A stretch of 64,000 nt of DNA from Flabesymbios commensalis (Eukaryota > Annelida > Polychaeta > Terebellida > Flabelligeridae), in assembly GCA_964017125.1 (NCBI GenBank), contig OZ024903.1, positions 84,245,300-84,309,299 on the forward strand. The letters are read 5' to 3'. The translations under genes were made by a program, and so were the position numbers. Of the stretch, positions 11,363-22,244 are shown in pieces. The notes beneath the pieces are model-generated. The model worked only from the letters and a program-made list of their open reading frames with translations. It searched no databases and was not told the DNA's origin. Within the stretch, counting starts at the first letter, position 1. Every line of letters starts with the position of its first letter.

Positions 11363-11789
11363 ACTAGTCATATCAAAACCAGTTCTATGTCGCAAAATAT
11401 AGAAAATGAGTTAGTAAGTGGCGTTTGAAGAGCCAGCGCTCAGGTTTTAAATGCACCAAAAATTATAAATATATCAATTATTTAGGAAATTATCGATAAA
11501 ACAAAATTTGGAAACTTAAGCCCTAAATATCGCAAAATGTTGAGAAAATGACCTACAAAGTTTAAATTTAATTGACAAATAGTTGAAATAGTTCAAATTA
11601 GATCATTTTTTTATATAAGAAATAAAACTAGTGTATCTTCAATATGTTGTACTTATATTGCTTTGAAGTTGTATTTTCGATCAGCGTTAAAAAAGAAAAT
11701 TAGCAAAAAGTAATATTTTAACAAAACTTTGCCATAACTCAAAATCTAAAGCTCCGACATAGGTCGGGTGCCGATGTGGCACGTCACAT
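11363..11789. repeat. AT-rich insertion inside the 79-bp array
   Basis: About 427 bp of AT-rich sequence separate the main array from one further copy of the unit. It has no open frame of note. It could be an inserted element or sequence that once flanked a shorter array; I see no clear terminal repeats. Confidence 0.5.
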
Positions 11790-11877
11790 ATGTGCATGAT
11801 GAAAGGGTGGGCAGCCCGGTGTATGTAATCTCCACGAGACGATCATTAGGCGAGGTAACAATCTCTATATGTGCTTG
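11790..11877 (+). repeat. Outlying copy of the 79-bp unit
   Basis: This diverged copy (GATGAAAGGGTGGGCAGCCC ... GGCGAGGTAACAATC) lies 3' of the AT-rich insertion. It still has the GTAACA donor-like site and shows that the array once extended further. Confidence 0.85.
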
Positions 11878-12142
11878 ATTCTTTGATATCATAACTTCTA
11901 TTATTAAGTTGCACTGTAAATTCGAGAGCAGAATAGAAGGCCTTAAATAAAGTCATTTTCTTATTGTGTGACAGCATCCAGTGTGCAATTTTGGAAAGCT
12001 TATATAAGAAACATTCTGATCGAGATTGATGACGAACCATCAATTAACGTGGTTATAATTGTTTCTCCGTCGTACTTTTTGATAATGAGACTAGTATATT
12101 CCATTGAAACGACTAAAATCTAAGCTGATCATGTTGTTGCAG

Positions 12143-12286
12143 GTGATGAAACAAAACGTGGAAATGCGCACTAAGCTTCAGAACGTGCACAGAGTACTAG
12201 GGGCTGAGGATAACCTACCTAGTCCACCACAGGTGCCCTCCTTCATCAACGTGAATGGCGAGGACAACCCAGCAGTCACCGTCACT
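12143..12286 (+). CDS. ORP exon 4: second helix and linker
   Basis: Phase 0 to phase 0, 48 codons, residues 140-187. The acceptor is GTTGTTGCAG and the donor ACT|GTGAGT. VMKQNVEMRTKLQNVHRVLGAEDN matches the ALAQNTDLKERLRRIHAES helix of ORP3, and NLPSPPQVPSF then looks disordered. It is followed by an 11.2 kb intron. I found no further exon there that keeps the frame. Confidence 0.92.
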
Positions 12287-12386
12287 GTGAGTGTTACAAC
12301 AACGGTTACCTATTACTACCAGCTATTCTCACTTTTATTCATTGCTATGTTGTAATCTTTGTGAGTGCAATGGATCACATTTTTAC

Positions 12387-12545
12387 AGTTCTTAATCCGT
12401 TTTATTCAGCCGTTTAAATTGCAGTTATTGAGAAGGCAATGCGTATTTAAACATCCAAGATTTGCGAGAGTTTGGTCTTAAGCTAGACAAATATCACTAA
12501 TTTCCACCCACTTGAAGTTGTGGGTCGCGGTTTATTGTCTAACAA
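12387..12545 (+). repeat. Family 1 MITE, left part only
   Basis: TTAATCCGTTTTATTCAGCC, AAACATCCAAGATTTGCGAG and CCACCCACTTGAAGTTGTGG follow the order seen at 20451-20682. The right half of the palindrome is missing. Confidence 0.8.
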
Positions 12546-12639
12546 TTCAAAATCTGGAAAGTAATATATATTATAAAGCTAGTATTGAAATGTCGTAACT
12601 GTCACGTTACCCAGTAAAAAAGGTGACCACATGCTGATT

Positions 12640-13100
12640 TAAGGTTGGGCCAGCGTCGCAGACAGTGGACTAACATCAAGCCAGCATTGGTTCAACGTCC
12701 TAGTGGAAGATAATCGCCAGATGCGACCTTTTAATGACTTGGTGACATCAGTTGAAGTGATTTCGTGTATAGAATATCTGGGAGTGGGTCGTTTGTGATT
12801 CAATAGCCAGTGGAAGACATCAGTAATGGTCACAGCTTATGTGGTTATGTGCGTCTAAATGTGGAGCACAGGTATGCTGCATCTCAGCAGGCCTCACGAG
12901 CAATACAGGGTGGTATAGTGCCGTGCAAAGCCAGAAGGCAGCATGTGCTTACTTTACAAGTAAGCAGATACTGGCTTTCGGTATTGCTGAACAGTATAGT
13001 ACAACCTGCGATATGAACGACCTGACACACACTGATGTCAGTGGAAAGTCACAAACGGTGCCCAATGTGGAGCCTATCAGTGCCTATGTCCATAATATGT
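12640..13100. repeat. Cluster of family 5 and family 4 MITE fragments
   Basis: TTAAGGTTGGGCCAGCGTCG ... CAACATCAAGCCAGCATTGG lies at 12640-12705, and a family 4 hairpin (GTGCAAAGCCAGAAGGCAGC ... TACTGGCTTTCGG) at 12921-12979. Open frames in this segment run through repeats and have no splice support. Confidence 0.7.
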
Positions 13101-13424
13101 AGTTGCACAATGATCACGTGCGTTTGACAATGGTACCGGAAAATGGTCAGAAAATTATGAAAAATCTTTTAGATTAAGGCGATGAGTGCTAAAGGGGAAT
13201 GCTAGCCTGAGAAACGCCCTCCCCCTCCACGCGGTACACATGTACATCACATTTTTTTGAGATATCGTACACCTGTAAATCATGCAGGCGTCCCGGGGTC
13301 GAGCCCCGCTGATCCTACTCTTGTTCTTTCAGAGAAGTATCATTAAGTATCTTTTTTTGTTTTAGTGCTGTGTATTGTTATTGTGTTATTATTGGGACCG
13401 GTATCCTATAGTTTATCTAGCATG

Positions 13425-13520
13425 AGTCTGTGTCATATTTAGGGGAAAGAGGGGTGCTGTGTGTGGGAAACGGTTGACATTCCTGTACACCAGTCCTTAT
13501 GAACATGTGCAATATAACGT
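13425..13520 (+). repeat. Dispersed repeat, inverted partner at 63585-63670
   Basis: AGGGGAAAGAGGGGTGCTGT, GAAACGGTTGACATTCCTGT and CACCAGTCCTTATG recur in reverse complement with few changes near the right edge of the window. Confidence 0.85.
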
Positions 13521-13525
13521 TTCAG

Positions 13526-13985
13526 GTCCTTAGGTTAAGTACTTTTGTATTTAACAAGTGTTCAGAAATAATAATATTCACGATTTTCTTAGAAGTAAAC
13601 ACTCTCCAGTCTTCAATATTTGTCTGATCTTCGAGAACTTTTTTCTCAATATGTTCTGTTAGATTATCCTGGCTGTTTTCGAAAATCAGCTAATTTGCAT
13701 ATCTAAGATGGCCGTCACGGGATAATTTGCATATTCAAGATCATAGTAAATGCTCTCCAGTCGTCAATATTCATCTGATTTTCGCGATTTTTTCTCTAAA
13801 CCTTCTTTGGTGGATTGTCCTGTTTGAGTTTGAAAATTTGCAAATTTGGTTATCCAAGATGGCCGCCATGGCACTTCTGTTATATAATCCATTATTACTG
13901 GATTGGCAATAACCTTTTAATTGTGGAAGGTGGAGACTTTCATATTTGCTGTGCAAATATAAGATCTATATTGTTTCTTTCCAGA
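13526..13985 (+). repeat. ATGGCCGCC-type internal repeat
   Basis: Two loosely related modules (TGCTCTCCAGTCGTCAATAT / ACACTCTCCAGTCTTCAATA, each followed by TTTTCTCTAA... and AAGATGGCCG) lie about 160 bp apart. The sequence is noncoding. Confidence 0.6.
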
Positions 13986-13989
13986 GGCG

Positions 13990-14150
13990 ATCACGTTAAT
14001 AGTCGTACACCCATAACATAAGGATTGACTATTTAAATGAAGCGGAAAGAGCTAACTAAGATATTTATGGTTATTTCAAATTGAATAAAACACCTTTGTT
14101 CCCCCGTGGTTTATAACAATATTTCAGCGTTGTAAGGGTTAGGATGGGTA
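13990..14150 (+). repeat. Family 2 MITE, right part
   Basis: TACACCCATAACATAAGGAT ... TTTCAAATTGAATAAAACAC ... TTTCAGCGTTGTAAGGGTTA. Confidence 0.8.
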
Positions 14151-14333
14151 TGTTGATTTGAGCCCTTACCCAGCAAACACGACACATCTACCCAATGTTT
14201 GACCAATGTTGGGTCAACGTCGTAGTAGTTCCCTACTATTGAAGATCATATACTATGGTCTGAACTACTTACACTAGTCACTTTGTGATTTTCGTGCCTC
14301 TTATCTCGGACGCGGAGTTTTGTTAGCTCCCGC

Positions 14334-16680
14334 CGTCACCGTAGGTGAGACGAAGGGAGCTATGGATTCTACCTCCGTTTTTTTTGGCCTCTTCTTTTGC
14401 CTATAACTTTGTAAGAAAATAAGCTAGGATAACAATTTTTGGTATGTGGGTTACTTCCAGGTGGCTAATGGACAGGTTAAAATATTTTTTATCTGAATTC
14501 ATTACTCAAGGTTGCAGAGGAGAAAATGATGATGTGACGGCGTTGGGCCGTTGGGCCGTCCGTAAACAATTCGTTTCCGCAGCATATCTCTGAAAGTACT
14601 TGTCCGATTGTCTTCAAATTTTACACACAACACCCCTAGGGGGTCTAGTTGTGCCTTTTGGGGTATTTGAACTTTGACCTACTTCTGGTTCAGAACTATG
14701 ACCTATTTAGACGTTTTGACGCGCACTTCGTTTCCGGAGCAGATCTCGAAAAGTACTGGGCCGATGACAGTCATATTGCACATACATGTTCTCTAAGGTC
14801 CCTAGTTGTGCCTTTTCAGGTTTTTGGACCTTGACCTTGAAGTTGACCCAGCACTTTGACCTAATTTATAACATCGGTAAATCCGACTGAAAGATTTTGC
14901 GGAATATCATGAAAACCGCTCAAGATAGCTACACCATTACTATAAAACAAATTGTGAGGTTTCAGGAGAGGATGCATCTTGAAAAATTTCAAGTCGATAA
15001 AATTAAAAATGGCCGCCTATCGGCCATTATTCACCTCGACAGGCCTGATATTGCGGAATATCATGAAAACCGCTCAAGATAGCTACACCATTAATATCAA
15101 ATAAATTGTAAGGTTTCAGGAGAGGATGCATCTTGAAAAATTTGAAGTTGATAAAATTCAAAATGGCCGCCTATCAGCCATTATTCACCTCGACAGGCCT
15201 GATATTGTGGAATATCATGAAAACCGCTCAAGATATCTACACCATTACTATAAAACAAATTGTAAGGCTTCAGGAGAGGATGCATTTTGAAAAAATTCAA
15301 CTCGTCCAAGTTCAAAATGGCCGCCAATCGGCCATTATTCACTTTACATGGCCGTTATTTGGTAAACCGTGCTAGATGGCTAGACCATTACTATAAAACA
15401 AAATGTGTGATTTCAGGAGAGGATGCATCTTGAAAAAATTTGACTCGATAAAATTCAAAATGGCCGCTCATCGGCCACTATTCACTTTCACATGGCCGTT
15501 ATTTGGTAAACCGTGCTAGATGGCTAGACCATTACTGTAAAACGAAATGTGAGATTTCAGATGAGGATGCATCTTGAAAAAAATTGACTTGATCAAATTT
15601 AAAATGGCTGCCTTTTCGGCCATTATTCATTTTCACATGGCTGATATTTGGTAAACCGTGCTAAATGGCTAGACCATTACCTGATTACTATAAAACAAAG
15701 TGTGAGTTTTCGGGGGAGGATGCACCCTGAAAATTTTTAACTTACGAATTCAAAATGGCCGACAATCAGCATAATTTACCTCGATAGGCCTGATATCAGG
15801 TGAACCTTGCTAGATAGCTAGACCATTACAAAATGTGACGATTCGAGAGAGGATGCCTTTTAAAAACTTTCGACTCAATCGAATTCAAAATGGCCGCCTA
15901 TCGGCCACTATTTACTTTCACATTGCTGATATTTGGTAAACTGTGTTAGATAGCTGGACCATTACTATAAAACAAAATGTGAGATTACAAGAGAGGATGC
16001 ATCTTGAAAAAAATTGACTCGATCAAATTCAAAATGGCCGCCTATCGGCCATTATTCACTTTCACATAGCCGTTTTTTGGTAACCGTACTAGATGGCTAG
16101 ACCATTACTATAAAACAAAATGTGAGATTTCAGGAGAGGATGCATTTTGAAAAAAATTGACTTGATCAAATTCAAAATGGCCTCCTATCGGCCATTATTC
16201 ACTTTCACATGGGCGATATTTGGTAAACCGTGCTAGATGGCTAGACCATTACTATAGAATGAAATGTGAGATTTCAGCTGAGGAAGCATCTTGGAAAATT
16301 TTGACTTGTTCAAATTCAAAATGGCCGCCTTTAGGCCATTATTAACTTTCACATGGCCGATATTTGGTAAACCGTGCTAGATAGCTAGATGATTACTATA
16401 GAATGAAATGTGAGATTTCAGCTGAGGATGCATCTTGAAAAATTCTGACTCGATCAAATTCAAAATGGCCCCCTATCGGCCATTATTTACTTTCACATGC
16501 CCAATATTTTGCAAACTGTGTTAGATGTTAGTCCATTACTATAAAACAAAATTTGAGGTTTTAACTAGTTTATATCGAATTCAAAATGACCGTAAATCAG
16601 CTATTAGTTACCTCGATTGGCCTGATATCGGGTAATCCGTGCCAGATAGGTAGACCATTACTGGGATACTGATTAGGATC
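14334..16680 (+). mobile_element. Tandem-core element A with 5' hairpin
   Basis: Starts with the hairpin AGCTCCCGCCGTC ... GACGAAGGGAGCT. A TTTGACC-rich unique segment (14400-14890) follows, then about 12 tandem units of 143-155 bp with the shared phrase CAAAATGGCCGCCTATCGGC, CTAGACCATTACTATAAAAC and GGAGAGGATGCATCTTGAAA. Element B (29748-31534) shares the whole head almost base for base. A terminal hairpin plus a tandem core recalls the nonautonomous Helentron-type (pearl-like) elements of marine invertebrates; this assignment is inference. The 61-codon frame at 14649 exists only because this head is repeated. Confidence 0.8.
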
Positions 16681-17410
16681 ATTAATTTCAATGGAGGTTT
16701 GCAATCTCTGACAGACTGTCTAGTTCTTATCTTACTCTTAGACTGAGCTTCTTAGACCTAGTTGTCTTGCGTCTTGATTTTTGACCTAGCCTAGGACTAC
16801 ATTAAAAACCCCACACAAAAAGTCGCGGGAGCTCCTGGACTTATGTAGTCTTGTTGTCAAACGGATTCGACTGTGACTAGGCGATCACGTGTATGGCGGC
16901 CTACTCCAGTTATGGTTGAAACCAGTCTATCTACGTTAATTTCGCGCAGTGTGGCGACGCGCTGCGCGCTCTACCTACAGTAATCCATTGTTACGTAATG
17001 TGATTATGGCTGGTGACGCCTCTCACAACCTCTGTGGATAGACATGGCCTGACGTAGAGTGGCCTGAATCGACTATACACACTCGTACACCACAGACACC
17101 GACACCGTGTATTAAGTTATGCACAGATCGCCTTCCGCTGGAGCGGTCACTGAGGAGGTGACATACGGTCGCACGGAGCTATGCTGACAAAAATAAAATA
17201 TAACGGACACAACCAACACATAGGAAGATGGCGTAACGGTAAGCGATTACTTGGCTTCTCTAAACCACCATATCATTCCTGCAAACACGAGAAGATCACC
17301 CACCCTTTGTTCGTTTGATGTTAGGCCGGCATCCCTCCAATGTGGAGTATCAGGCTTGAGGGGGAACAGGCTGACAGAATTAGTTGACCACAGCGACTTG
17401 GTAATGGTAG
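16680..17410. other. No gene recognised
   Basis: The segment is relatively GC-rich around 16880-17340. TGGCGTAACGGTAAGCGATT near 17229 resembles a tRNA A box, but no matching T arm or cloverleaf is visible. Confidence 0.4.
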
Positions 17411-17413
17411 AAT

Positions 17414-17515
17414 ATACCTGATTGGAATTCCCTTCCGACAGCTGCCATGATTCTTAAACGCTGCCACAGTTGTTGATTCTATGGCAGCTGTCGGAAGGGA
17501 ATTCCAATCAGGTAT
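17414..17515. repeat. Perfect 35-bp inverted repeat (hairpin)
   Basis: Arms at 17414-17448 and 17481-17515 are exact complements: ATACCTGATTGGAATTCCCT onward. They are separated by a 32-bp loop. The absence of any mismatch indicates recent origin or gene conversion between arms. Confidence 0.95.
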
Positions 17516-17533
17516 AGTTCGATGTATGTAATG

Positions 17534-17554
17534 CCCCCCCCCCCCCCCCCCCCC
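17534..17554 (+). repeat. Poly(C) tract, 21 bases
   Basis: An uninterrupted C run, 18 bp after the hairpin. The assembled length may be unreliable. Confidence 0.9.
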
Positions 17555-17696
17555 GCAAACAAAAGGTTTTGAAGAAACAGCAAGACATTGAGTGTCATTT
17601 ATCCAATGTTAAGGGGCCCCACATCTCTTATAATTCCTTATAAAAATAGAGAAATTTGATTAACCCCGCTATATTTCAATAACGTCTCCTATATTT

Positions 17697-17769
17697 CGTC
17701 CACTTGAAGTTACAAGGTGCTAAACTGCCACTTCACAAAGTGGAGTTTAGCACCTTATAACTCCAGGGG
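17697..17769. repeat. Palindrome with a CCACTTGAAGTTAC edge
   Basis: ACAAGGTGCTAAACT pairs with AGTTTAGCACCTTAT inside outer arms CACTTGAAGTT and AACTCCAGGGG. The outer arms resemble family 1, the inner stem does not. Confidence 0.85.
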
Positions 17770-18782
17770 GACCATTTCACCCGGAATTCTGTGATCTTGA
17801 CTATTACCACCAGGGTGTATGATAAATAAATATTTATTGACGACGGAAAGTCTATGCAGACTGATGCGTCATTTAAATGAACAGTATAAAATATACATGT
17901 ACATGCCCATATACCACAGGGTAAGTTCGGTAAAATCACATGAAAATTGACATATGTATTCTATATTACCTTAAAACCAAATGACATATACCGGGGTACT
18001 AAAACAAACACAGAGTAATTATGCATCATGAACAGTAAAATACAGCATTGTCGTGATATGTGTAAGTTTCCCGCACCAAAACGAGAGATAAATTAGCTAC
18101 TGTATATATAGCAATAAAAACACTGAAAAGCGTAGCAACCTGGAAATTATGTATGTTATGAAATTTACATTTAGCATGTTTAGCATGGTTAGCACAAATA
18201 GCATGTTCCTAAAATCATGATTCCAAACAGTTTCAAACATGATTTCAAACAATTAAAATGAATCGCTCGACCAATAGCACTAGGATCAAATGAAATTTAC
18301 TTTTGTTTTTTTTTTGCAACTCAAATCATGCTTTAAAATTAAAATTTAGCAATCCTATAAAATGCCCATATTTTCTATGTTGTTTGTCTTAAAAAGGCTG
18401 GAACCCCTGAATGTGCAAGGGAAGATTCCAAATAAAGCACCATTGTGAAAAAACATGTTAAAATTGATAAAGCTTTTAGTATTTTCCATTCACGCATTTG
18501 AAACATCACTTGAAATGAATAAAACATGGTATTAAAGGGAAAGCAGCAAACTGCAAAATTTTACTAGATAACTATCGAAAGGAAAATTCAACTAGCCCTA
18601 ACTATCTATAAGCACACAGTTATCAGGAAACTCCACTAGCATTACACTATTCCAGTGGCCCCAGACCACCGTGAAGGTGTGGATTTCCACCCCCCCCCCC
18701 CCTCCTGCATGACTGTGTAAACAGCTGATTGATACAGGAAACTGACACTGTTTCGTAACAACCAAGCCAATCACACGCCTGG
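17770..18782. other. No feature recognised
   Basis: AT-rich intron sequence. It has a short run of TAGCATG-type words near 18170-18210 and a poly(C) stretch near 18690. Confidence 0.5.
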
Positions 18783-18915
18783 TCAATACTGGTCCATCAA
18801 CTTCCAGCGTTGGCCCAGCAATGGGTAAGACAAAGCTGGACCATTGTTGGCCCGCCGTCTACAACGTCGGCCCATCATTGGTCCAGCATTGGGTCGATGT
18901 GTCGTGTTTGCTGGG
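18783..18915. repeat. Family 5 MITE (…TCGTGTTTGCTGGG end)
   Basis: Imperfect palindrome of GTTGGCCCAGC / GTCTACAACGTCGGCCCA wording, ending in GTCGTGTTTGCTGGG, the complement of the CCCAGCAAACACGA end seen at 14168 and 32317. Confidence 0.8.
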
Positions 18916-19084
18916 TTTGCCAAGCCAGACGACCTGATCAGAGAGGTATGTCAGAGCCGCCAATTACGGCACTTATACACAATCTGTGCCGCTATGCTCC
19001 ACATAGCGCGCCGGACAAATCATGTGACGTAATTAATATTGTGTAACAATACTTAACTGTATACTATAACTTTGTATAATTTGT

Positions 19085-19190
19085 AAATCGCTAAATTATA
19101 GAATTGTAAATTTTTTAGACTGAAAAGTTTTGTCTCGCTGCCGCGACCCATAACTTCATAGGGGTTTAATTATTTTAACCGGAACTGTGC
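19085..19190 (+). repeat. Family 1 MITE, degraded
   Basis: CGCTAAATTATAGAATTG ... GTCTCGCTGCCGCGACCC ... TAACTTCATAGGGGT; recognisable core, worn stem. Confidence 0.65.
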
Positions 19191-19952
19191 AATTTGATTC
19201 CAAACATATATCAGTATCTTTTGTGAATTAACACCTTGAGTAAAATGTCCCTGCTATAATCCTTTTAAATTGTATATTTTACTGGCTCATTTAGCAATGT
19301 TTTTAAATGTTTAATAATTTATGTGTTCACTCAGCCAAAACTTGTTCGCTTATACAATTTCAACAAATGCTAGTAGTTTTGGATCGCGGAAGCTAGATAG
19401 GAGTTTAACGTTACGATACTGCACGTATTTGACAACTCCCAAGACGAGTTAGGATTATGAGTGACAAAGCTATTTTGAACACCACACACTATTTAGTGAT
19501 TTTCAAGATTTTGAAGTAGTTTATTTTCACATAATATATGGACGCTATGAATGGATTTAGTGGTCTTTGATTGCGATACTTCCTTAATGGAAGCAATACG
19601 AATAGTAGTTTCAATACACATTTTATGGCAATGTGTAGAAGAGGCATATATATCTCGAAATTATATTTGTCCTAGATATTTTGTATTTATTTTGAGGCTG
19701 GCATTGCACACGCAATTGTCAGCAACAAATTAATAGGAAGTAACCTGCGTTAAAAAACGGCACTTATGAAAATCCGCAACACTGAACAGCCGTTTATAAA
19801 TTTGCCAGGTCGCATATTTATAAAGTATTAAGTATTAAGTATTAAATAATTTATAGCGCGCCACATATATCATGTGATTCATGAGATATATAACGTCTTA
19901 TCTTTAGGTAATGTCTTGTCTTAACCCGTGTGTTACTGAATTGTTTCTTGCT
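19191..19952. other. No feature recognised
   Basis: AT-rich intron. ATTAAGT is repeated three times near 19830. Confidence 0.5.
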
Positions 19953-20014
19953 ATTTTTCATTCATTTGAAGCTGGAATTGCTGACGCAATTTCCAGCTTC
20001 AAATGACGAAAAAT
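19953..20014. repeat. Family 3 palindromic core
   Basis: TTTTTCATTCATTTGAAGCT ... GGAATTGCTGACGCAATTTCC ... AGCTTCAAATGACGAAAAA; nearly perfect stem. ACAAGGGTGCA near 20139 may be the right end of the same element. Confidence 0.85.
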
Positions 20015-20450
20015 ATTCATGGTCAATGGGCATCTCCCAAATTGAATTATTTCATAAACTGACTGAGCATCTCTCACGATACATTTTACCATATTTTATT
20101 TTGTTTAAAGTTTCTTGAAATACACAGGTACAAGAGGACAAGGGTGCATTTCGCTGTCCTGCACAGGTTATATGGATTCTTTATTGTTCTGAGTCATATC
20201 ACCGGTTATTGTCTTAATGTCTGTATGGTATACGGTATATACATACATACGGTGTGTACATACATCAGTCCACTAGCACCACTGGATATTGTTCTTTTTT
20301 ATTGGTCAAATGGCATATGTGCACTGCGTCCGTTTCGTCTTTGTCTCAGTATATACAGTGCTATATACTCGGGGCACATTCTACCATTCCTATCTGAGAC
20401 GGGACAGGTGAGCGACTGTGTGGTCAGTATGATCAATATATATATATATA

Positions 20451-20682
20451 TTAACCCTCTCACCGCTAAGCACGACTACAGCCGTTTTTAATCCGTTTTA
20501 TCAGCCGTTTTAATCGCAGTTATTGGGAACGAAATGAGTGTTTAAACATCAAGATTTGGAAATGTTCGGTCCAAAATTAAACAAATCTCTACAATTTCCG
20601 CCCACTTGAAGTTGTGAGTCGCGGTACACAACTTCAAGTGGGTGAAAATTTGCATAAGTTAACTTAGCGGGATAAGGGTTAA
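20451..20682 (+). mobile_element. Family 1 MITE, complete, TTAA ends
   Basis: Left end TTAACCCTCTCACCGCTAAG, right end CTTAGCGGGATAAGGGTTAA. Core palindrome CCCACTTGAAGTTGTG ... CACAACTTCAAGTGGG. Total 232 bp. Ending in TTAA at both sides fits piggyBac-type target duplication, an inference. Confidence 0.92.
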
Positions 20683-21025
20683 TGCAACTATAATGCTATG
20701 TGAGTATTATATTAATTTGCTCTGATAAAAACTGAGGTATAAGTTTTGCCCTGCTGGTGACGCTTACATGCAGCATCTATCACATTTAGAATGAGTATCT
20801 ATTGAAATCAGGAGATTCCATTTTTATTTGGAGATTCAATTTGATAGTTTATATTAACCGTATGTATTCACAGTGATACGAGAATGTGACGATCCATCTC
20901 ACAGTGAATGAAAATGTATAATGGAATGGTCGCCTAGCTGAGTTTTACAGTGATGTAGTTAATTATCATTTCGTTTTTGAGAACACTAACAATCATGACA
21001 ATAGCCAAGATTGCTTCACAAACAT

Positions 21026-21124
21026 CCCAGCAAACACAAAACATGTGTATAACATTTGTACAGCGTCGTCCCAACGTCTTTGACGTTGGCTCAACATTGT
21101 ACAGATGTTATACAAATGTGTTGT
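21026..21124. repeat. Family 5 MITE, complete hairpin
   Basis: CCCAGCAAACACAAAACATG, then TATAACATTTGTACA pairing with TGTACAGATGTTATA, around GTCGTCCCAACGTCTTTGAC. Confidence 0.88.
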
Positions 21125-21529
21125 TGTTATTGAGCATACGCGCGTTAAGTCTTTTGTCAATATTATGTGCATATTCCTCATGTTCTTTACTTGTTCGAAT
21201 AGCTGTGTTTCTAATTTAGGTTGAATGTCATTCTGTAATACGACCCTTTTTGTCAATGCCATGGTCACTTACAAACAAAACAAGTAAATTCAATGATATT
21301 TTGTTTTGACTTAAAACTATATACACGTAAGCCCCTCGCGCGCAGTTCAATATTCAAACTAAAACCGTTATTCAAGAGAGAGAGTTTGAAAGCCAATCTG
21401 CACACACTGACATCCCACCTTAATTTGACTCAGTGTCTGGACGTCTGTCATTTTTAATTTTTTTAAATGTGATAATTTAATAACAGGTATATTGATTCCG
21501 ATACTATTCTGTTCGATTGTCTACTCCCC

Positions 21530-21660
21530 GATGATCGGCCGACGTATGTTTTCCCCATCGGGCTAACGTTCAACCAATGATCGCACGTCATCCCCCATGT
21601 CCGTGTCATCATCAACTAGACGCTGACCCCATGGGCGAAAAAATACGTCGGCCGATCATC
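21530..21660. repeat. Inverted repeat element, GATGATCGGCCGACGTAT arms
   Basis: The 18-bp arm GATGATCGGCCGACGTAT at 21530 is exactly complemented at 21643-21660, with further pairing inward (TTTTCCCCAT / ATGGGCGAAAAA). I see no other copy in the window. Confidence 0.88.
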
Positions 21661-22022
21661 TGACGGTGGCTAAATTGGATTTGTGCCGCAGGCATTAGAG
21701 AGCCCACTTCAGAGGCATAAGTCTCGACATAAGTCTTGACATCTTGGTGGCTAATCACATTATCATTATCGAAGAAGGTTAATTACTCGATTTGTATTAG
21801 GGTTCAGAAGTCTTAGTTGTTGTTTTTTGTGCTCTTAGTACGTCCAGATATAAAAGGGGTTTGATTTGTGGCCATGTCTTGCATATAATTATTATGTATC
21901 TGACTTTTTCGTGAGACTGTAAGGTTGTATTGGTTGGGGATGCTGTTAACGTCAACGCTCTTGTTTCTGACTGGCATGCTTAGTGCTCTGATTTTTATCG
22001 ACCTGATATCGGTGCTATGATC

Positions 22023-22104
22023 CCAGCCAGCAAATGAGCGACGTTGAACCAATGCTGGTAAAGCAATAAACCAACATTGCTTCAACGTCCCATGTTTCTC
22101 GGGT
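22023..22104. repeat. Family 5 MITE
   Basis: CCCAGCCAGCAAATGAGCGA then GTTGAACCAATGCTGG ... CCAACATTGCTTCAACGTCC and CATGTTTCTCGGG. Confidence 0.75.
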
Positions 22105-22172
22105 ACTGACACATAGTAACGTGTGGGGTTTTGTCTGGTTTTATCAATAATACATCATAGTGTTTGTAATAT

Positions 22173-22243
22173 GCAGTGCAAAGACAAACAGCAGTAACTG
22201 GTTACTTGTCAAGTAAGCAATTACTGCTATTTACCTTTGCAGG
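22173..22243. repeat. Family 4 hairpin
   Basis: GCAAAGACAAACAGCAGTAA pairs with TTACTGCTATTTACCTTTGC around ACTTGTCAAGT. Confidence 0.88.
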
Positions 22244-22244
22244 G

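Noticed and set aside
13286-13312. tRNA T-arm-like stem CCGGGGTCGAGCCCCG
   Set aside because: No matching A box at the right distance and no acceptor stem; at most a relic of a tRNA-derived SINE.
14649-14834. 61-codon frame repeated identically at 30071
   Set aside because: Identity comes from the shared head of two recent repeat elements; composition and lack of initiation context do not support a gene.
20122-20168. Small open segment VQEDKGAFRCPAQ after ACACAG in intron 4
   Set aside because: The donor GTTATA is poor, and the sequence overlaps the right end of a family 3 MITE.
20342-20409. Possible exon in intron 4 between TCTCAG and CAG|GTGAGC
   Set aside because: Good splice signals, but the open frame needs a phase that exon 4 does not supply, and the peptide has no ORP counterpart.
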